Positions 29,601 to 38,100 are shown, counted from the first letter of the stretch. The stretch is DNA of 64,000 nt from Aplectana chamaeleonis (GCA_029168955.1 JAPDOI010001925.1:58816-122815); one strand, 5' to 3'. Notes: generated by a model from the sequence alone, not told the origin. A program made the numbers and translations.

Positions 29601-30053
29601 CGTTCTTTCCCTAGGGCCCTAACTAATCCTGCTTTGCATAAAATATTCTTCTATTTACGATTGACCTAATTTTACACCGGTTGCAACCACCGTGAACATG
29701 TTCATCCAATCGGACAACTAGTCTTTGCAATAGAATAATGTCACTCAAATACGGTGTTTTAATGCGTTTCTCGCCGCTTCTTCGTTGTTTTGGTAACACT
29801 TGGGGGCCGACGCATTGTTTTATGTGAAAAACTCGGGGACGAAAATCATCGTGAACACTACCTTTAACTCACAGATTGGTTGACATCGTTCTTCTTTTAA
29901 AGGATTCGATTTTATCCGCGCGGAATGCTTTGTGTTCTCTCACGTAGCCGACGAGGGTTGGATGGATGGATGCGCTGGCGAATTATTGCGATATCGTCGC
30001 GCAATCGGAGCCGACTCAGTCGCCGTTGCTACCGACATCAAGAAGAAACACTC
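14597..30053 (+). CDS. BtpA-family gene, three internal exons with giant introns
   Basis: Exons 14,597-14,690, 28,804-28,905 and 29,903-30,053 join in phase (94 + 102 + 151 nt, about 115 codons). They read as the central part of a BtpA/SgcQ-family TIM-barrel protein: DGIIVENMHDIPY and GPEITSAM, then GVQILAGGNKEAIAVAH, then ECFVFSHVADEGWMDG, GELLRYRRAIGA and DIKKKHS. The closest known relative by motif order is C. elegans F13E9.13, annotated as mitochondrial; BtpA itself was described from cyanobacterial photosystem I biogenesis, and the reaction of the animal protein is not known. Family members have about 250-280 residues, so about 55 N-terminal and 100 C-terminal residues are missing. All three exons are intact, with no stop or frameshift, and the splice sites are good. 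Introns are 14,113 bp and 997 bp. The missing exons may lie outside the window or be lost. Confidence 0.85.
14703..14835. repeat. Short dispersed repeat (about 110-130 bp), copy 3
   Basis: Lies just inside the intron after exon A. It shares CGCGTGCTGGTGCGGAGC and AGAGACAGTGAGAGAG with the copy at 12,465-12,615. Confidence 0.6.
15077..15680. mobile_element. Foldback element with about 185-bp near-identical arms
   Basis: Arms at 15,077-15,265 and 15,496-15,680 are reverse complements over about 185 bp with few mismatches, for example GGTTTGGTTGGCGTCAGAAA versus TTTCTGACGCCAACCAAACC and GATGCTTCTTAACAGCAAAA versus TTTTGCTGTTAAGAAGCATC. The loop of about 230 bp is unique. Such arm identity indicates a young element or gene conversion between arms. 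Open frames here are not genes. Confidence 0.88.
15819..18673. repeat. 42-bp satellite with a CRE palindrome in each monomer
   Basis: About 68 tandem copies of a 42-bp monomer built from CCTGATGACGTCATCAGATG followed by CCCTATGTACTTTACATGA and a short CAC link. The 14-bp perfect palindrome TGATGACGTCATCA contains TGACGTCA, the CREB/ATF (bZIP) consensus. The first units at the left edge are 53 bp apart (15,828, 15,881, 15,934), then spacing becomes 42. Central and right units are nearly identical while edge units and 16,840-17,300 carry indels. Because 42 is a multiple of three, one plus-strand and two minus-strand frames stay open for hundreds of codons (up to about 450), repeating 14 residues. 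I do not regard these as proteins. It lies inside the BtpA gene intron. Confidence 0.97.
18700..18762. repeat. Short GAGGAACGAGGGAC minisatellite
   Basis: Four or so degenerate units of about 14 bp (CGAGGAACGAGGGA and variants) at the right edge of the 42-bp satellite. Confidence 0.6.
18763..19034. other. Unassigned intronic stretch with a small hairpin
   Basis: Holds the 9-bp-arm hairpin CTCCAGCCG-CTTCG-CGGCTGGAG at 18,967-18,989. Otherwise nothing recognisable. Confidence 0.4.
19035..19153. mobile_element. Palindromic MITE (family P), left half
   Basis: Starts TACTGTGCTTCTCAAGGCC and continues GCAATTGCGTCTCGAGACG, TTTGCGGCCGCACGCG as in copies 1 and 2, then loses similarity. No right half follows. 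Confidence 0.7.
19266..19290. repeat. Left copy of 25-bp exact inverted repeat flanking the LINE
   Basis: Contains GCAGCAGCGACCGTTTATCC. The exact reverse complement of all 25 bases is at 23,075-23,099, just beyond the 3' tail of the LINE. Confidence 0.9.
19386..19997 (+). CDS. LINE ORF1 protein (nucleic-acid-binding, CR1-like)
   Basis: A 203-codon frame, still open. Residues about 14-115 read RSVVMSGITESMSS, DICSVRQIMDFLGIECPTVS, VFRMGYSSPRLLKVVLPSPR and FIRASLPKAEREKLRAERQ, the pattern of nematode CR1 ORF1 proteins, which bind element RNA. The tail from about residue 130 is a low-complexity run of Pro/Gln/His/Asn/Thr repeats (THTFSQKM, PQIIAHSTPQTMPQNMP). The ATG at 19,386 is only the first in this frame; the true start could be upstream across a frameshift, as residues before it also look in-frame. 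It ends about 30 nt before the endonuclease homology. Confidence 0.7.
   Translation: MPSSPSQQNNSFEEFERVRSVVMSGITESMSSCPSQRVISDICSVRQIMDFLGIECPTVSVFRMGYSSPRLLKVVLPSPRFADQMIHRARYLKHYPTRGIFIRASLPKAEREKLRAERQTRRNKPFSNSTYTTHTFSQKMTRPTPQIIAHSTPQTMPQNMPSNVSHNTPHNISQITPHVSQNFSHNFTQNVTPMHPVNTSENV
20024..20700 (+). pseudogene. LINE ORF2 endonuclease domain, frameshifted
   Basis: APE-type endonuclease motifs occur in order but in two frames. First come FCSTNIRSVSMN, VVVLTETWLKP and RGGGVLFLI (to about 20,250), then after a shift near 20,260-20,290 GVYRTPSCPNH, SVLTGDLNYPDISW and GSSDHYTVEFVI. TETW, GDLN and SDH are the metal-binding and catalytic positions of the family and are all present. A further shift near 20,700 enters the linker (YVPCTRKPLHQSKWPNYL). 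In an intact element this domain nicks target DNA to prime reverse transcription. Confidence 0.8.
21096..22421 (+). pseudogene. LINE ORF2 reverse transcriptase domain
   Basis: A 441-codon open stretch. RT blocks in order: SNYRPISITSVFCRIFE (from about residue 145), EQHGFRKGGSTTTLML, YFDFEKAFDKVPHKKL (about 217-232, catalytic Asp in FDFEKAFD), SGVPQGSVLSPILFNIY (about 274-290) and CKAFADDLKVYKS (about 306-318, FADD in place of YADD). All three catalytic aspartates are kept, so the core itself is intact. It is cut off from the endonuclease by frameshifts near 20,700, 20,900 and 21,100 and from the C-terminus by a one-base shift near 22,390. Enzymatic role: target-primed reverse transcription of element RNA. 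Confidence 0.9.
22406..22834 (+). pseudogene. LINE ORF2 C-terminal region, shifted frame
   Basis: Continues the RT frame after a one-base shift. Motifs KVQNSFTRKLFLRTG, HRRKKQDLIMTYKI, RGPTFKIQIPRAKLSVRANS and CRAGSEYAKLSKRFE match the truncated copy at 8,985-9,481. Stop at 22,832-22,834. Confidence 0.85.
23020..23049 (+). repeat. ATGAAC-repeat 3' tail of the LINE
   Basis: AATAAAC followed by about four ATGAAC units. It marks the 3' end of the element, with AATAAA at its start. It differs from the TAAA tail of the other LINE fragment. Confidence 0.75.
23075..23099. repeat. Right copy of 25-bp exact inverted repeat flanking the LINE
   Basis: Contains GGATAAACGGTCGCTGCTGC, the exact complement of 19,266-19,290. 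It lies 26 bp beyond the LINE tail. Confidence 0.9.
23100..23454. repeat. GCAGCACG-rich dispersed repeat, copy 1, and flank
   Basis: The segment 23,190-23,290 contains AAGGCAGCACGAGGGGA and CCAGGGCAGCACGTTGTG and matches 27,125-27,270 in inverted orientation. The remainder shows nothing recognisable. Confidence 0.45.
23455..23777. mobile_element. TTAA-flanked MITE, family M2, copy F (minus orientation, one end)
   Basis: The right terminus ATCGCGAACAGTGCCTTTAA is at 23,758-23,777. The interior GAGGGACCATAACTCC and ACAAGCCTCGGACAACTCGT match copies D and E inverted. No second terminus was found near 23,400-23,455, so the copy is truncated. The 162-codon frame across it is not a gene. Confidence 0.7.
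23780..25400. other. Unassigned intronic DNA
   Basis: AT-rich. Frames at 24,460-24,705 and 25,039-25,383 have no recognisable domain or splice context. The first 65 bp (LPRIWHEFARAVQHRP, then GTGAGT) could mimic an exon but does not fit the BtpA phases. Confidence 0.4.
25415..25838. mobile_element. Dispersed element K, copy 1 (minus orientation)
   Basis: CCAAGTGCGAGATCTCGAAT and AAATAAGCGAGATG at its left, and GAGATACTACTG and TGGGTGTTCTGGGCCTT at its right, match 32,229-32,665 in inverted orientation. The terminus resembles TTTGAAGGCCCAGAACACCC. A fragment is also seen at 33,096-33,150. It has no coding capacity. Confidence 0.7.
26139..26749. mobile_element. TTAA-flanked MITE, family M1, copy C
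   Basis: 611 bp with TTAA at 26,139-26,142 and 26,746-26,749 and M1 termini and interior. It is longer than copies A and B because of an extra block near 26,206-26,258 (GTTGCGCGGGCATGGGCCTG and GACAGCGTGCGCAAATGCG). That block is present in inverted orientation inside the MITE at 29,057-29,503. Confidence 0.8.
26750..27465. repeat. Unassigned DNA with GCAGCACG-rich repeat copy 2
   Basis: 27,125-27,270 is the inverted partner of 23,190-23,290 and contains the perfect 14-bp palindrome GCAGCACGTGCTGC at about 27,183, with E-box CACGTG at its centre. The rest shows no exon or RNA gene. Confidence 0.4.
27466..27565. mobile_element. Palindromic MITE (family P), right half
   Basis: GTGGCGCTGGAAAATCTTCC, then GTGCGGCCGCAAAGCG and the degraded end GAGAAGCGCTGTA. 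It lacks a left half. Confidence 0.65.
27613..28684. mobile_element. Foldback element J, copy 1
   Basis: About 1.07 kb. Outer GGAAGTATACAAAGC at 27,617 is matched inverted by GCTTTGTATACTTCC at 28,666-28,680. Inward, GTGCAGTATCCCGCCCCGAG (left) matches CTCGGGGCGGGATACTGCGC (right). Arms are about 120 bp. The interior (AATCGACAAACG, GGTTTACTGTAGGTTACGG) is shared with 31,140-33,095. No coding capacity. Confidence 0.8.
28804..28905 (+). CDS. BtpA-family exon B
   Basis: 102 bp. Acceptor GGTATTCTTAG, donor ACTG|GTAAAC. Phase: the first two bases complete ACG (Thr) with exon A, then 33 codons, then one base G. It codes VSDVLGPRRDGMLLG and VQILAGGNKEAIAVAHST. G-V-Q-I-L-A-G-x-N-x-E-A is the conserved strand of the barrel. 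Confidence 0.88.
28934..29867. mobile_element. TTAA-flanked MITE G (outer), filling BtpA intron 2
   Basis: TTAA at 28,934-28,937 and 29,864-29,867. Termini are AGACAGTGTTCACGATAATC and, inverted, ATCATCGTGAACACTACCT. It contains a second complete MITE (29,057-29,503). It begins 28 bp after the donor and ends 35 bp before the acceptor of the intron. Confidence 0.75.
29057..29503. mobile_element. MITE G (inner), nested
   Basis: Left end AAAGGCAGTGTCCACGATAA after TTCA; right end CGTGGACATTGCCT before TTAA. 447 bp. It is inserted in the outer element and carries the GC-rich block shared, inverted, with MITE copy C. Confidence 0.75.
29903..30053 (+). CDS. BtpA-family exon C
   Basis: 151 bp. Acceptor TTCTTCTTTTAAAG, donor CACTC|GTGAGTAT. 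Exon B's last G with GA gives GGA, then 49 codons and TC. It reads GFDFIRAECFVFSHVADEG, WMDGCAGELLRYRRAIGAD and VAVATDIKKKHS. RxExFVFxHVADEG and DIKKKHS are hallmark runs of the family. The next expected exon (beginning with the end of a Ser codon, then an AHAIT-like run) was not found between here and the satellite. Confidence 0.88.
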
Positions 30054-30093
30054 GTGAGTATTTCAAAAACGAAAAATTGTGAATGCTTTCTAT

Positions 30094-30331
30094 TATCCTG
30101 GCTGGGATTAATGAACGCTAAACCGAGGATTCCAGCAGGGCTTGGTTGGAAACGTTCGCAAACCAGCGATTCATCTTCGCTGGGTCTGGTCAGGACTGGG
30201 CTATACTTGGGTCCCATGTAACCGCTCTTCAAGGTGGTGGTTTGGTTCGGTTTGGTCCCAGCTGGGGCAGCTAACCAAACCAAACCCTGCCGGGACTCAG
30301 TGCATTCATGAATCCCAGCCATGCTCAGGAA
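30094..30331. mobile_element. Small foldback element
   Basis: CCTGGCTGGGATTAATGAA near 30,099 and, inverted, TTCATGAATCCCAGCC near 30,305. Inner GCAGGGCTTGGTTGG pairs with CCAAACCAAACCCTGC. About 240 bp. The frames across it are artefacts. Confidence 0.65.
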
Positions 30332-30339
30332 TCCATGGG

Positions 30340-31139
30340 TTTGTTGGCAAAGAAGTATTAAAAGTTTTCCGCTTCAAAGAGGCTGGCCGAGAAAAACCAA
30401 GCAAACCCGAAACAGTCTAGCCGCACACACCCTCGGCATCGCAGCAATGAGTGGAAATGTTTAGGGTGCACGAGCTTGCTTCAGCGCAACGATTCGGGTG
30501 ATGGTCCTAGTGTATTCCAACCGCAAAAGAAGTGGAGAAAAATCCGTGTTTCTTCCAACAACGCGCTTGGCACCTCCACCGCCCGTTCAATCACGGGTGC
30601 GCTCATCTCCCTCTTTCGCGATCGGAATACATTACGATTATCCTTCAACGAGTCCTGTAAGCCCCTGTGCGTCGAGCGCTAAAATTTCCTTGTACTCGTG
30701 CCAGGACCAACTCCACATACAACTACGAGGCGCGCAGAGTTTGCAGTTGGGGAACACTTATGGGACTCGATGAAACCATGCTGCTGTGCTACGACGACGA
30801 AGTCTTTTCTAGAATGCAATGTCAATGAGTAGGATGGTTGGGCTTAAGTCGTTATGGTTTTCTTTAAAAAAAACGGCATGCACTAAGCCACTTCTCAGAT
30901 TGCGGCCCTAACATCACTTAGCAAAAAATGATTCACAATGACCGATACCACCTTGTCGTATATTCATGGGTTCTCGAACATTCCAGTACGAATGCTCCAG
31001 GTAAGATTGCATGTAGCGTTTGTTTTGTCACTTTCATCAGTTGGAGGCTAACAAAGGAACTCATTTTGGTCAAAGTGGCCACTCGGAATGGAATGAACTT
31101 TTATATAGCCATTTTGAACATAGAGCGCGAATATGCCCT
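30340..31139. other. Unassigned stretch with a weak exon candidate
   Basis: After an acceptor-like GCTTGCTTCAG at about 30,483, two overlapping frames look protein-like: RNDSGDGPSVFQPQKKW, and further on PTTRLAPPPPVQSR and IGIHYDYPSTSP before a possible donor CCT|GTAAGC near 30,657. Neither matches the BtpA continuation and no domain is recognised. Confidence 0.2.
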
Positions 31140-31735
31140 TTGAAGCTGCCTCAAAGCACCCTGGAAAAAGTATAGGCGTCTTCATAGCCTCAGGGAAGGT
31201 AGAAAAAGCTACATGCTGTTTTGGAATCCTTTCAAGATTTTGCTCAGAACTTGCAGGTGCTGATTACGAATCTGGGGTCCGCTTGTCAACACTGAGGTTT
31301 ATTGTAAGCTACGGTAGGTGCCATGCTATTTAGGGGGCAAAACCTATCTTCACAATTCGGAAATCGACAAACGAACATCGAATTCGTATTCAGCACATCT
31401 AATAAACCCCGCAAAAAAATTCTGAGTCAAATCTGAGGCTCTGACCAAACTACCATTTGCCCAACGTAATCCACCGCAAGCTGTCGAAAATTGATAAACG
31501 GTCCTCAAGTTTGTTTTAAGCACTCTAAATGACCGCCAGAGAAACATTTTGAGCCACATCTGGAGCTGCCCTCCGCAAATAGTCAAAGATCGCGCCTTAC
31601 CCTCAAATTTTCCCTGGGAGGGAAGCTTTAAACGAATTTAGCCGAAAAATCGGAAAATCGACAAATAAATTTCAGACTAGTGATCAGTACATGAACCGCA
31701 TGGGGAAGTTTTAGGTCAAATCTGGAGAACTTTCC

Positions 31736-32228
31736 TTAAAGGCAGTGTTCACGGTAGACATCGTTTTTCTGCTTTCCCGCCTATCCTGAAGATGGTCCCA
31801 TGCTGATTCCAATGATGATTTTGGAATCGTACAAGACGTTCTAGGAACGGAGTTATGGTCCCTCAAAAATTGAGCCAGGGAAGCATGGTGGACGAGTTGT
31901 CCGCGGCTTGTAACTTCCGTCTTTTGCAGCCGATGTATGCGAGCTGACCTGAGTAAAGAGAGAAGTTGAAAATGAAGGGAAGAACGGGGCTAATGACTGG
32001 GAATCACCGCTCATCTCACGATCTCGAGCTTTCATTTGTTCACCTCGGTGGGCGTGGAAAGTGCAACTGGGGGTGACGAGCTCACGGGTGTCCAACTTTG
32101 GGGTCGTAGGGGACCGTTCCGAGACCATTTTTCTTAGTTTTTTCAACGTTCGGGTTGCGCTAGGCCCTGCAGCTGCCGATCTCCACCAAAGATACAGACA
32201 TGGTTTTTATCGTGGACACTGCCTTTAA
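31736..32228. mobile_element. TTAA-flanked MITE, family M2, copy E
   Basis: 493 bp with TTAA at both ends, termini AGGCAGTGTTCACGGTAGAC and, inverted, ATCGTGGACACTGCCT. Interior as copy D. Confidence 0.85.
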
Positions 32229-32665
32229 AGGCACAGGACACCCAAAAAATGATTTCTAAGATACCATGCTTATCTGGGAGAGAGCCACTCTTCGATCACA
32301 ATGGTATCTCTGAAATCGTCCAAGACTCCTTACGAACGGAGATACTGCTCCTTAAAAATGCCTGCATTTTGAGGGCGAAAATTCTGTGGACGAGTTCTCT
32401 CAGGCCTGTATTTATCTTCATTCGCAATCGCTGCACGAGAACAAAATAGGATTCGAAGATAGAATGGAAATGGACTGAAGAGCAACTACTTGTTAGGATT
32501 CGTCCATCCATCTAGCCGCTATTGAGTTCGTAAATCTGGTAGGGGGCCGGGCCTGTGGTGGTAAGCGAAGGAGGTCGGGCCTGGGGTGGTCGCTTATATC
32601 TCGCTTATTTGAAGGAATTAAGATCTCGCACTTGGCAATTGTTATACAGGCGGGGTCTTGTACAC
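32229..32665. mobile_element. Dispersed element K, copy 2
   Basis: Starts AAGGCACAGGACACCC directly after the TTAA of copy E and carries the K landmarks GGTATCTCTGAAATCGTCCA and CGCTTATTTGAAGGAATT. Confidence 0.65.
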
Positions 32666-33095
32666 AATTACACGAAAATCTCAAAATTCGTATCTGAGCG
32701 TGTGCTGTGCCACTAAACGCCCTCAGACCGCCCGGATTGATATAAGAAAACGTTCAGACTACAATCGGTGCAAGAGGAAAACGCTGTTACTTTGTTCAAA
32801 GCCTTGAAAATGGGCTTTCACACGAGCCTAGCCCAGCGTTGTTGTTTTGAACGCTCAAGACCATTATTAGGTCTGTTTCCCAATTTTCCGATAAATTAGC
32901 GCGCGTTTTGGATGGTTCAGTATGGAGGTACGGAAATCAGGCGGAAAACGTCTGTAACTTTTTTCAGAGTAGTTTTAAGCAGTTACGAAGAGCATATTCG
33001 GGCCCTACTTCAAAAAATTGCTTAAATGCACAGTCCAAGCTCAGGGACGAAATCTGAGATTTCCACATATTTGCGAATTAGGCCCACCCTATATC

Positions 33096-33716
33096 ACACC
33101 TGCCCAGTGCGAGCTCTCAATTCCTTCGAATAAGCGAGATGTACAGTGCGGTCGGCTGCCAAGGGTAAAAAGGCGGCGGCGGTGAGCGGCGGCCGCCGCC
33201 GTTTTTGTGCGGCGTTCAATTCAGGAACGGTTTACCGCGTTTAACGACTTCCTCTGTTGTTTCTGTTTCTGTAACACTTTTGAGGCAGCCCTGCGATTCT
33301 ACCAAAGAAGTTTGCAGAAATTTCGAAAAGTTTGAAATTTTCTCGAGAAATTGAACTGGAAGGGTGTGAGTCTTCAGAGGCTCACAAACATTTTCAAAAC
33401 AACGGTTTATGGTCTAAGAAAATTGTCAGTGATACAACATATACAGTATCCCGTTTATAAAACACTTTGTCAGGAAACTGCGAGCTGGAAGTAAAAATAC
33501 TCCGGATGAAATTTAGAATACAGCACTGTAGAGCCCGACTGAAATCAATTTTGGGCTCAGACAGGCCTATGCTAGTCGAAATGTTATATAAGTGTTTCAA
33601 ATAACATATACGCACAAACACAACTTCACCGAAAATTTTTCTGGTTAAATTTTCTTTTCTGAAAACTTTCCAAAAATTCTGAAAATTGATTTTTTTTTCG
33701 AAAAATCAATGTCTAT
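33096..33716. other. Unassigned DNA with a K fragment
   Basis: 33,096-33,150 carries a degraded K end (AGTGCGAGCTCTCAATTCC). A GGCGGCGG-rich tract follows at 33,168-33,202. Nothing else is recognised. Confidence 0.4.
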
Positions 33717-34200
33717 TTAAAGGCAGCATACACGATTAAATTTGCTCCTGTGTTTTTCATAGGTTAGGGAAGGCCCGGAGCTCTAAACAACATCTGTGCT
33801 GAGAAAAGTCGCGAAAAGTGATTGGAAATTCGTTTACTGAGACTGAAATGATCCAGTATTTTTACAACTGACACATGAGAAAGGAGGAATTGGCCTGTAC
33901 GTGAAAGTATGATCTCTCAATCAAATCAGGCGATCTTTTGCGTCGCCTCCTATTTGGCTGTTCTATTTCTCTTGCTGACCGTTTGCATTATCGAGGTCGG
34001 TGATTCAATGTGTTCCTGGTTGGGGGAGGCCAAATACAGCTGGGGCGGGCAATAACAGGGGTAGCACTCGGTTATTACTAATGTAAAGTAGTTGCGCCTC
34101 GTTTCGACGCTTCCAAATGCGTGAGCGTTATGTTGCAAGCCTTACGGTTAGGTTTACGTAGCTATCCCAACAACGTTTACGAGCGTGTATGCTGCCTTTA
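33717..34200. mobile_element. H-family MITE, intact copy
   Basis: Left end TTAA then AGGCAGCATACACGATTAAA; right end TTTACGAGCGTGTATGCTG with CCT then TTTA. About 480 bp. It is the reference for the split copy in the BtpA intron. Confidence 0.75.
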
Positions 34201-34522
34201 GGATTCGCGCGGGGTGACCTATCGTCGCAGTCCCGTCCATTCATCAGACTAAAGTTATTGCGCGAACTCTATGTACATATTTCCGAAAATTCATGACTAT
34301 GTTATTTTGAAAACCCAGTTTAGATTACAAACCTATCGTCGGCGGAATCACACTGATACTTTGCGCTCCTTCTTGTACGTTGACGCAGATCCGGTGCACT
34401 TATCTTATAACACAAGGTGCACACACACGCCGCTTCGCGGCGTACTTGTAGGCGTATATTGTGACGCATAGAATAATCCAATCATTTGCGAAAAGTGACA
34501 TTAATTATTATCGCTCCTCGAA
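34201..34522. other. Flank of the large satellite, nothing recognised
   Basis: AT-rich DNA with a small GCCGCTTCGCGGC hairpin near 34,430. No exon of the BtpA gene was found here. Confidence 0.4.
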
Positions 34523-37500
34523 GCCCAGTTAGGCCCACAAACTCCCCGCACACTTTTCTCACCTCTTAGCACACACTCAGATGAGTCCCACACACTTTCC
34601 CTGGCGCGTCGCGCACTTCCACTCGAGTATCGCACACTTTCCACAGTGCGTGACGAATTTACAGTCGGGTCCCGCACACTTTCCACGGCGCGTGGCGCAT
34701 TTCCAATCAGGTCCCGCACACTTTCCACGGCGCGTGACACACTTACACTCAGTGCATGCACACTTTCCACGGCGCGTGGCGCACTTCCCGTCAGGTCCCG
34801 CACAATTTCCACGGCGTGTGGCGCCATTCCAAACGGGTCTCGCACACTTTTCACGGCGCGTGGCACATTCCCATTCGGGTTCCGCACACTTTCCACAGCG
34901 CGTGGCGCACCTACAGTCGGGTCCCGCACACTTTCCACGGCGCGTGGCGCATTTCCAATCAGGTCCCGCACACTTTCCACGGCGCGTGACACACTTACAC
35001 TCAGTGCATGCACACTTTCCATGTCGCGTCGTGCACTTCCAGTCGAGTATCGCACACTTTCCACGGCGCGTTGCGCACTTACAATTGGGTTCCACACACT
35101 TCCAAGGACGCTTGGCGCACACACAGTGAGGTCCGACACACTTTCCAAGGACGCTTGGCGCACACACAGTGAGGTCCGACACACTCTCCACGGCGCGTGG
35201 CGCACTTCCAGTCAGTGTCCGCACACTTTCCACGGCGCGTGGCGCACTTCCTGTCGGGTCCCACACACTTTCCACAGCGCGTGGCGCAGCGCATTTTCAG
35301 TCAGGTCCCACAGACTTTCCACGGCGCGTGGCGCACTTCCAGTCAGTGCCCGCACACTTTCCACGGCGCGTGGCACAATTGCAGTCGGCTCCAGCACACT
35401 TTCCACGGCACGTGGCGCACTTACAGGCGGTGTCCGCACACTTTCCACGGCGCGTGGCGCACTTCCTGTCGGGTCCCGCACACTTTCCACGGCGTGTGGC
35501 GCCTCTCCAGTCGGGTCTCACACACTTTCCACGGCGCGTGGCACATTTACAGTCGGGTTCAACACACTTTCCACGGCGCGTGGCGCACTTCCAGTCGGTG
35601 TCCGCACACTTTCCACGGCGCGTGGCGCACTTCCTGTCGGGTCCCGCACACTTTCCACGGCGCGTGGCACATTTACAGTCGGGTCCAACACACTTTCCAC
35701 GGCGCGTGGCGCACTTCCAGTCGGTGTCCGCACACTTTTCACGGCGCGTGGCGCACTTCCTGTCGGGTCCCGCACACTTTCCACAGCGCGTGGCGTACTA
35801 ACATTCGGGTCCCGCACACTTTCCACGGCGCGTGGCGCATTTCCAATCAGGTTCCGATCACTTGCCACGGCGCGTGGCGCACTTCCAGTCAGTGCATGCA
35901 CACTTTCCATGGCGCGTCGCGCGATTCCAGTCGAGTATCGCACACTTTCCACGGCGCGTGGCACATTTCCAGTCGGGTCCAGCACACTCTCCACGGCGCG
36001 TGGCGCACTTCCAGTCAGTGTCCGCACACTTTCCACGGCGCGTGGCGCACTTCCTGTCGGGTCCCACACACTTTCCACAGCGCGTGGCGCAGCGCATTTT
36101 CAGTCAGGTCCCGCACACTTTCCACGGCGCGTGGCGCACTTCCAGTCAATGCCCGCACACTTTCCACGGCGCGTGGCACATTTGCAGTCGGCTCCAGCAC
36201 ACTTTCCACGGCACGTGGCGCACTTACAGTCGGTGTCCGCACACTTTCCACGACGCGTGGCGCACTTCCTGTCGGGTCCCGCACACTTTCCACGGCGCGT
36301 GGCGCACTTCCAGTCGAGTATCGCAATCTTTCCACGGCGCATGGCGCACTTGCAATTGGGTTCCACACACTTTCAACGACGCTTTGCGCACACACAGTGG
36401 GGTCCGACACACTTTCCACGGTGCGTGACGCACTTTCTTTTGAGTTCCGCACACTTTCCACAGCGCGTGGCGCATTTCCAGTCGGGTCCCGCACACTTTC
36501 CACGGCGCGTGGCGCACTTCCAGTCAGTGCACGCACACTTTCCATGGTGCGTCGCGCAATTCCAGTCGAGTATCGCACACTTTCCACGGCGCGTGGCACA
36601 TTTCCAGACGGGTCCAGCACACTTTCCACGGCGCGTGGCGCATTTCCAGTCAGTGCCCGCACACTTTCCACGGTGCGTGGCGCACTTCCAGTCAGTGCCC
36701 GCACACTTTCCATGGTGCGTCGCGCAATTCCAGTCGAGTATCGCACACTTTCCACGGCGCGTGGCGCACTTCCAATTGGGTCCCGCACACTTGCCACGGC
36801 GCGTGGCGCACTTCCAGTCAGCGCATGCACACTTTCCATGGCGCGTCGTGCACTTCCAGTCGAGTATCGCACACTTTCCACGGCGCGTGGCGCACTTACA
36901 ATTGGGATCCACACACTTCCAACGACGCTTGGCGCACACACAGTGGGGTCCGACACACTCTCCACGGCGCGTCGCGCACTTCCTGCCGGGTTCCGCACAC
37001 TTTCCACAGCGCTTGGCGCATTTCCAGTCGGTTCCCGCACACTTTCCTCGGCGCGTGGCGCACTTCCAGTCAGCGCATGCACACTTTCCATGGCGCGTCG
37101 TGCACTTCCAGTCGAGTATCGCACACTTTTCACGGCGCGTGGCGCATTTCCAATCAGGTTCCGATCACTTGCCACGGCGCGTGGCGCACTTCCAGTCAGT
37201 GCATGCACACTTTCCATGGCGCATCGTGCACTTCCAGTCGAGTATCGCACACTTTCCACAGCGCGTGGCGCATTTCCAGTCGGGTTCAGCACACTTTCCA
37301 CGGCGCGTGGAGCACTTCCAGTCGGTGTCCGCACACTTTCCATGGCGCGTGGCTTATTTCCAGTCGGGTCCAGCACACTTTCCACGGCGGGTGGCGCACT
37401 TGCAATTGGGTTCCACACACTTCCAACGACGCTTGGCGCACACACAGTGGGGTCCGACACACTTTCCACGGCGCATAGCGCACTTCCTGTCGGGTCCCGC

Positions 37501-38100
37501 ACACTTTCCACAGCGCGTGGCGCATTTCCAGTCGGGTCCCGCACACTTTCCACGGCGCGTGGCGCACTTACAGTCAAAGCCCGCACACTTTCCATGGTGC
37601 GTCGCGCAATTCCAGTCGAGCATCGCACACTTTCCACGGCGCGTGGCACATTTCCAGTCGGGTCCAGCACACTTTCCACGGCGCGTGGAGCACTTCCAGT
37701 CAAAGCCCGCACACTTTCCATGGTGCGTCGCGCAATTCCAGTCGAGCATCGCACACTTTCCACGGCGCGTGGCACATTTCCAGTCGGGTCCAGCACACTT
37801 TCCACGGCGCGTGGAGCACTTCCAGTCGGTGTCCGCACACTTTCCACGGCGCGTGGCGCACTTCCTGTCGGGTCCCGCACACTTTCCACAGCGCGTGGCG
37901 CAGCGCATTTCCAGTCAGGTCCCGCACACTTTCCACGGCGCGTGGCGCACTTCCAGTTAGCGCATGCACACTTTCCACGGCGCGTGGCGCACTTCCTGTC
38001 GGGTCCCGCACACTTTCCACAGCGCGTGGTGCATTTCCAGTCGGGTCCCGCACACTTTCCACGGCGCGTGGCGCACTTCCAGTCAGCGCATGCACACTTT

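Larger units (their letters stand above)
31140..33095. mobile_element. Element J, copy 2, interrupted by two insertions
   Basis: 31,140-31,735 and 32,670-33,095 resemble the interior of J copy 1 (CAAACGAACATCGAATTCGT near 31,370; AAACGCTGTTAC near 32,778; AATTAGCGCGCGTTTTGGA near 32,897). Between them lie MITE copy E and element K copy 2, head to tail. Confidence 0.65.

Noticed and set aside
30476..30773. Proline-rich exon as continuation of the BtpA gene
   Set aside because: The peptide does not match the family region that should follow DIKKKHS, and the protein-like parts are in two frames.
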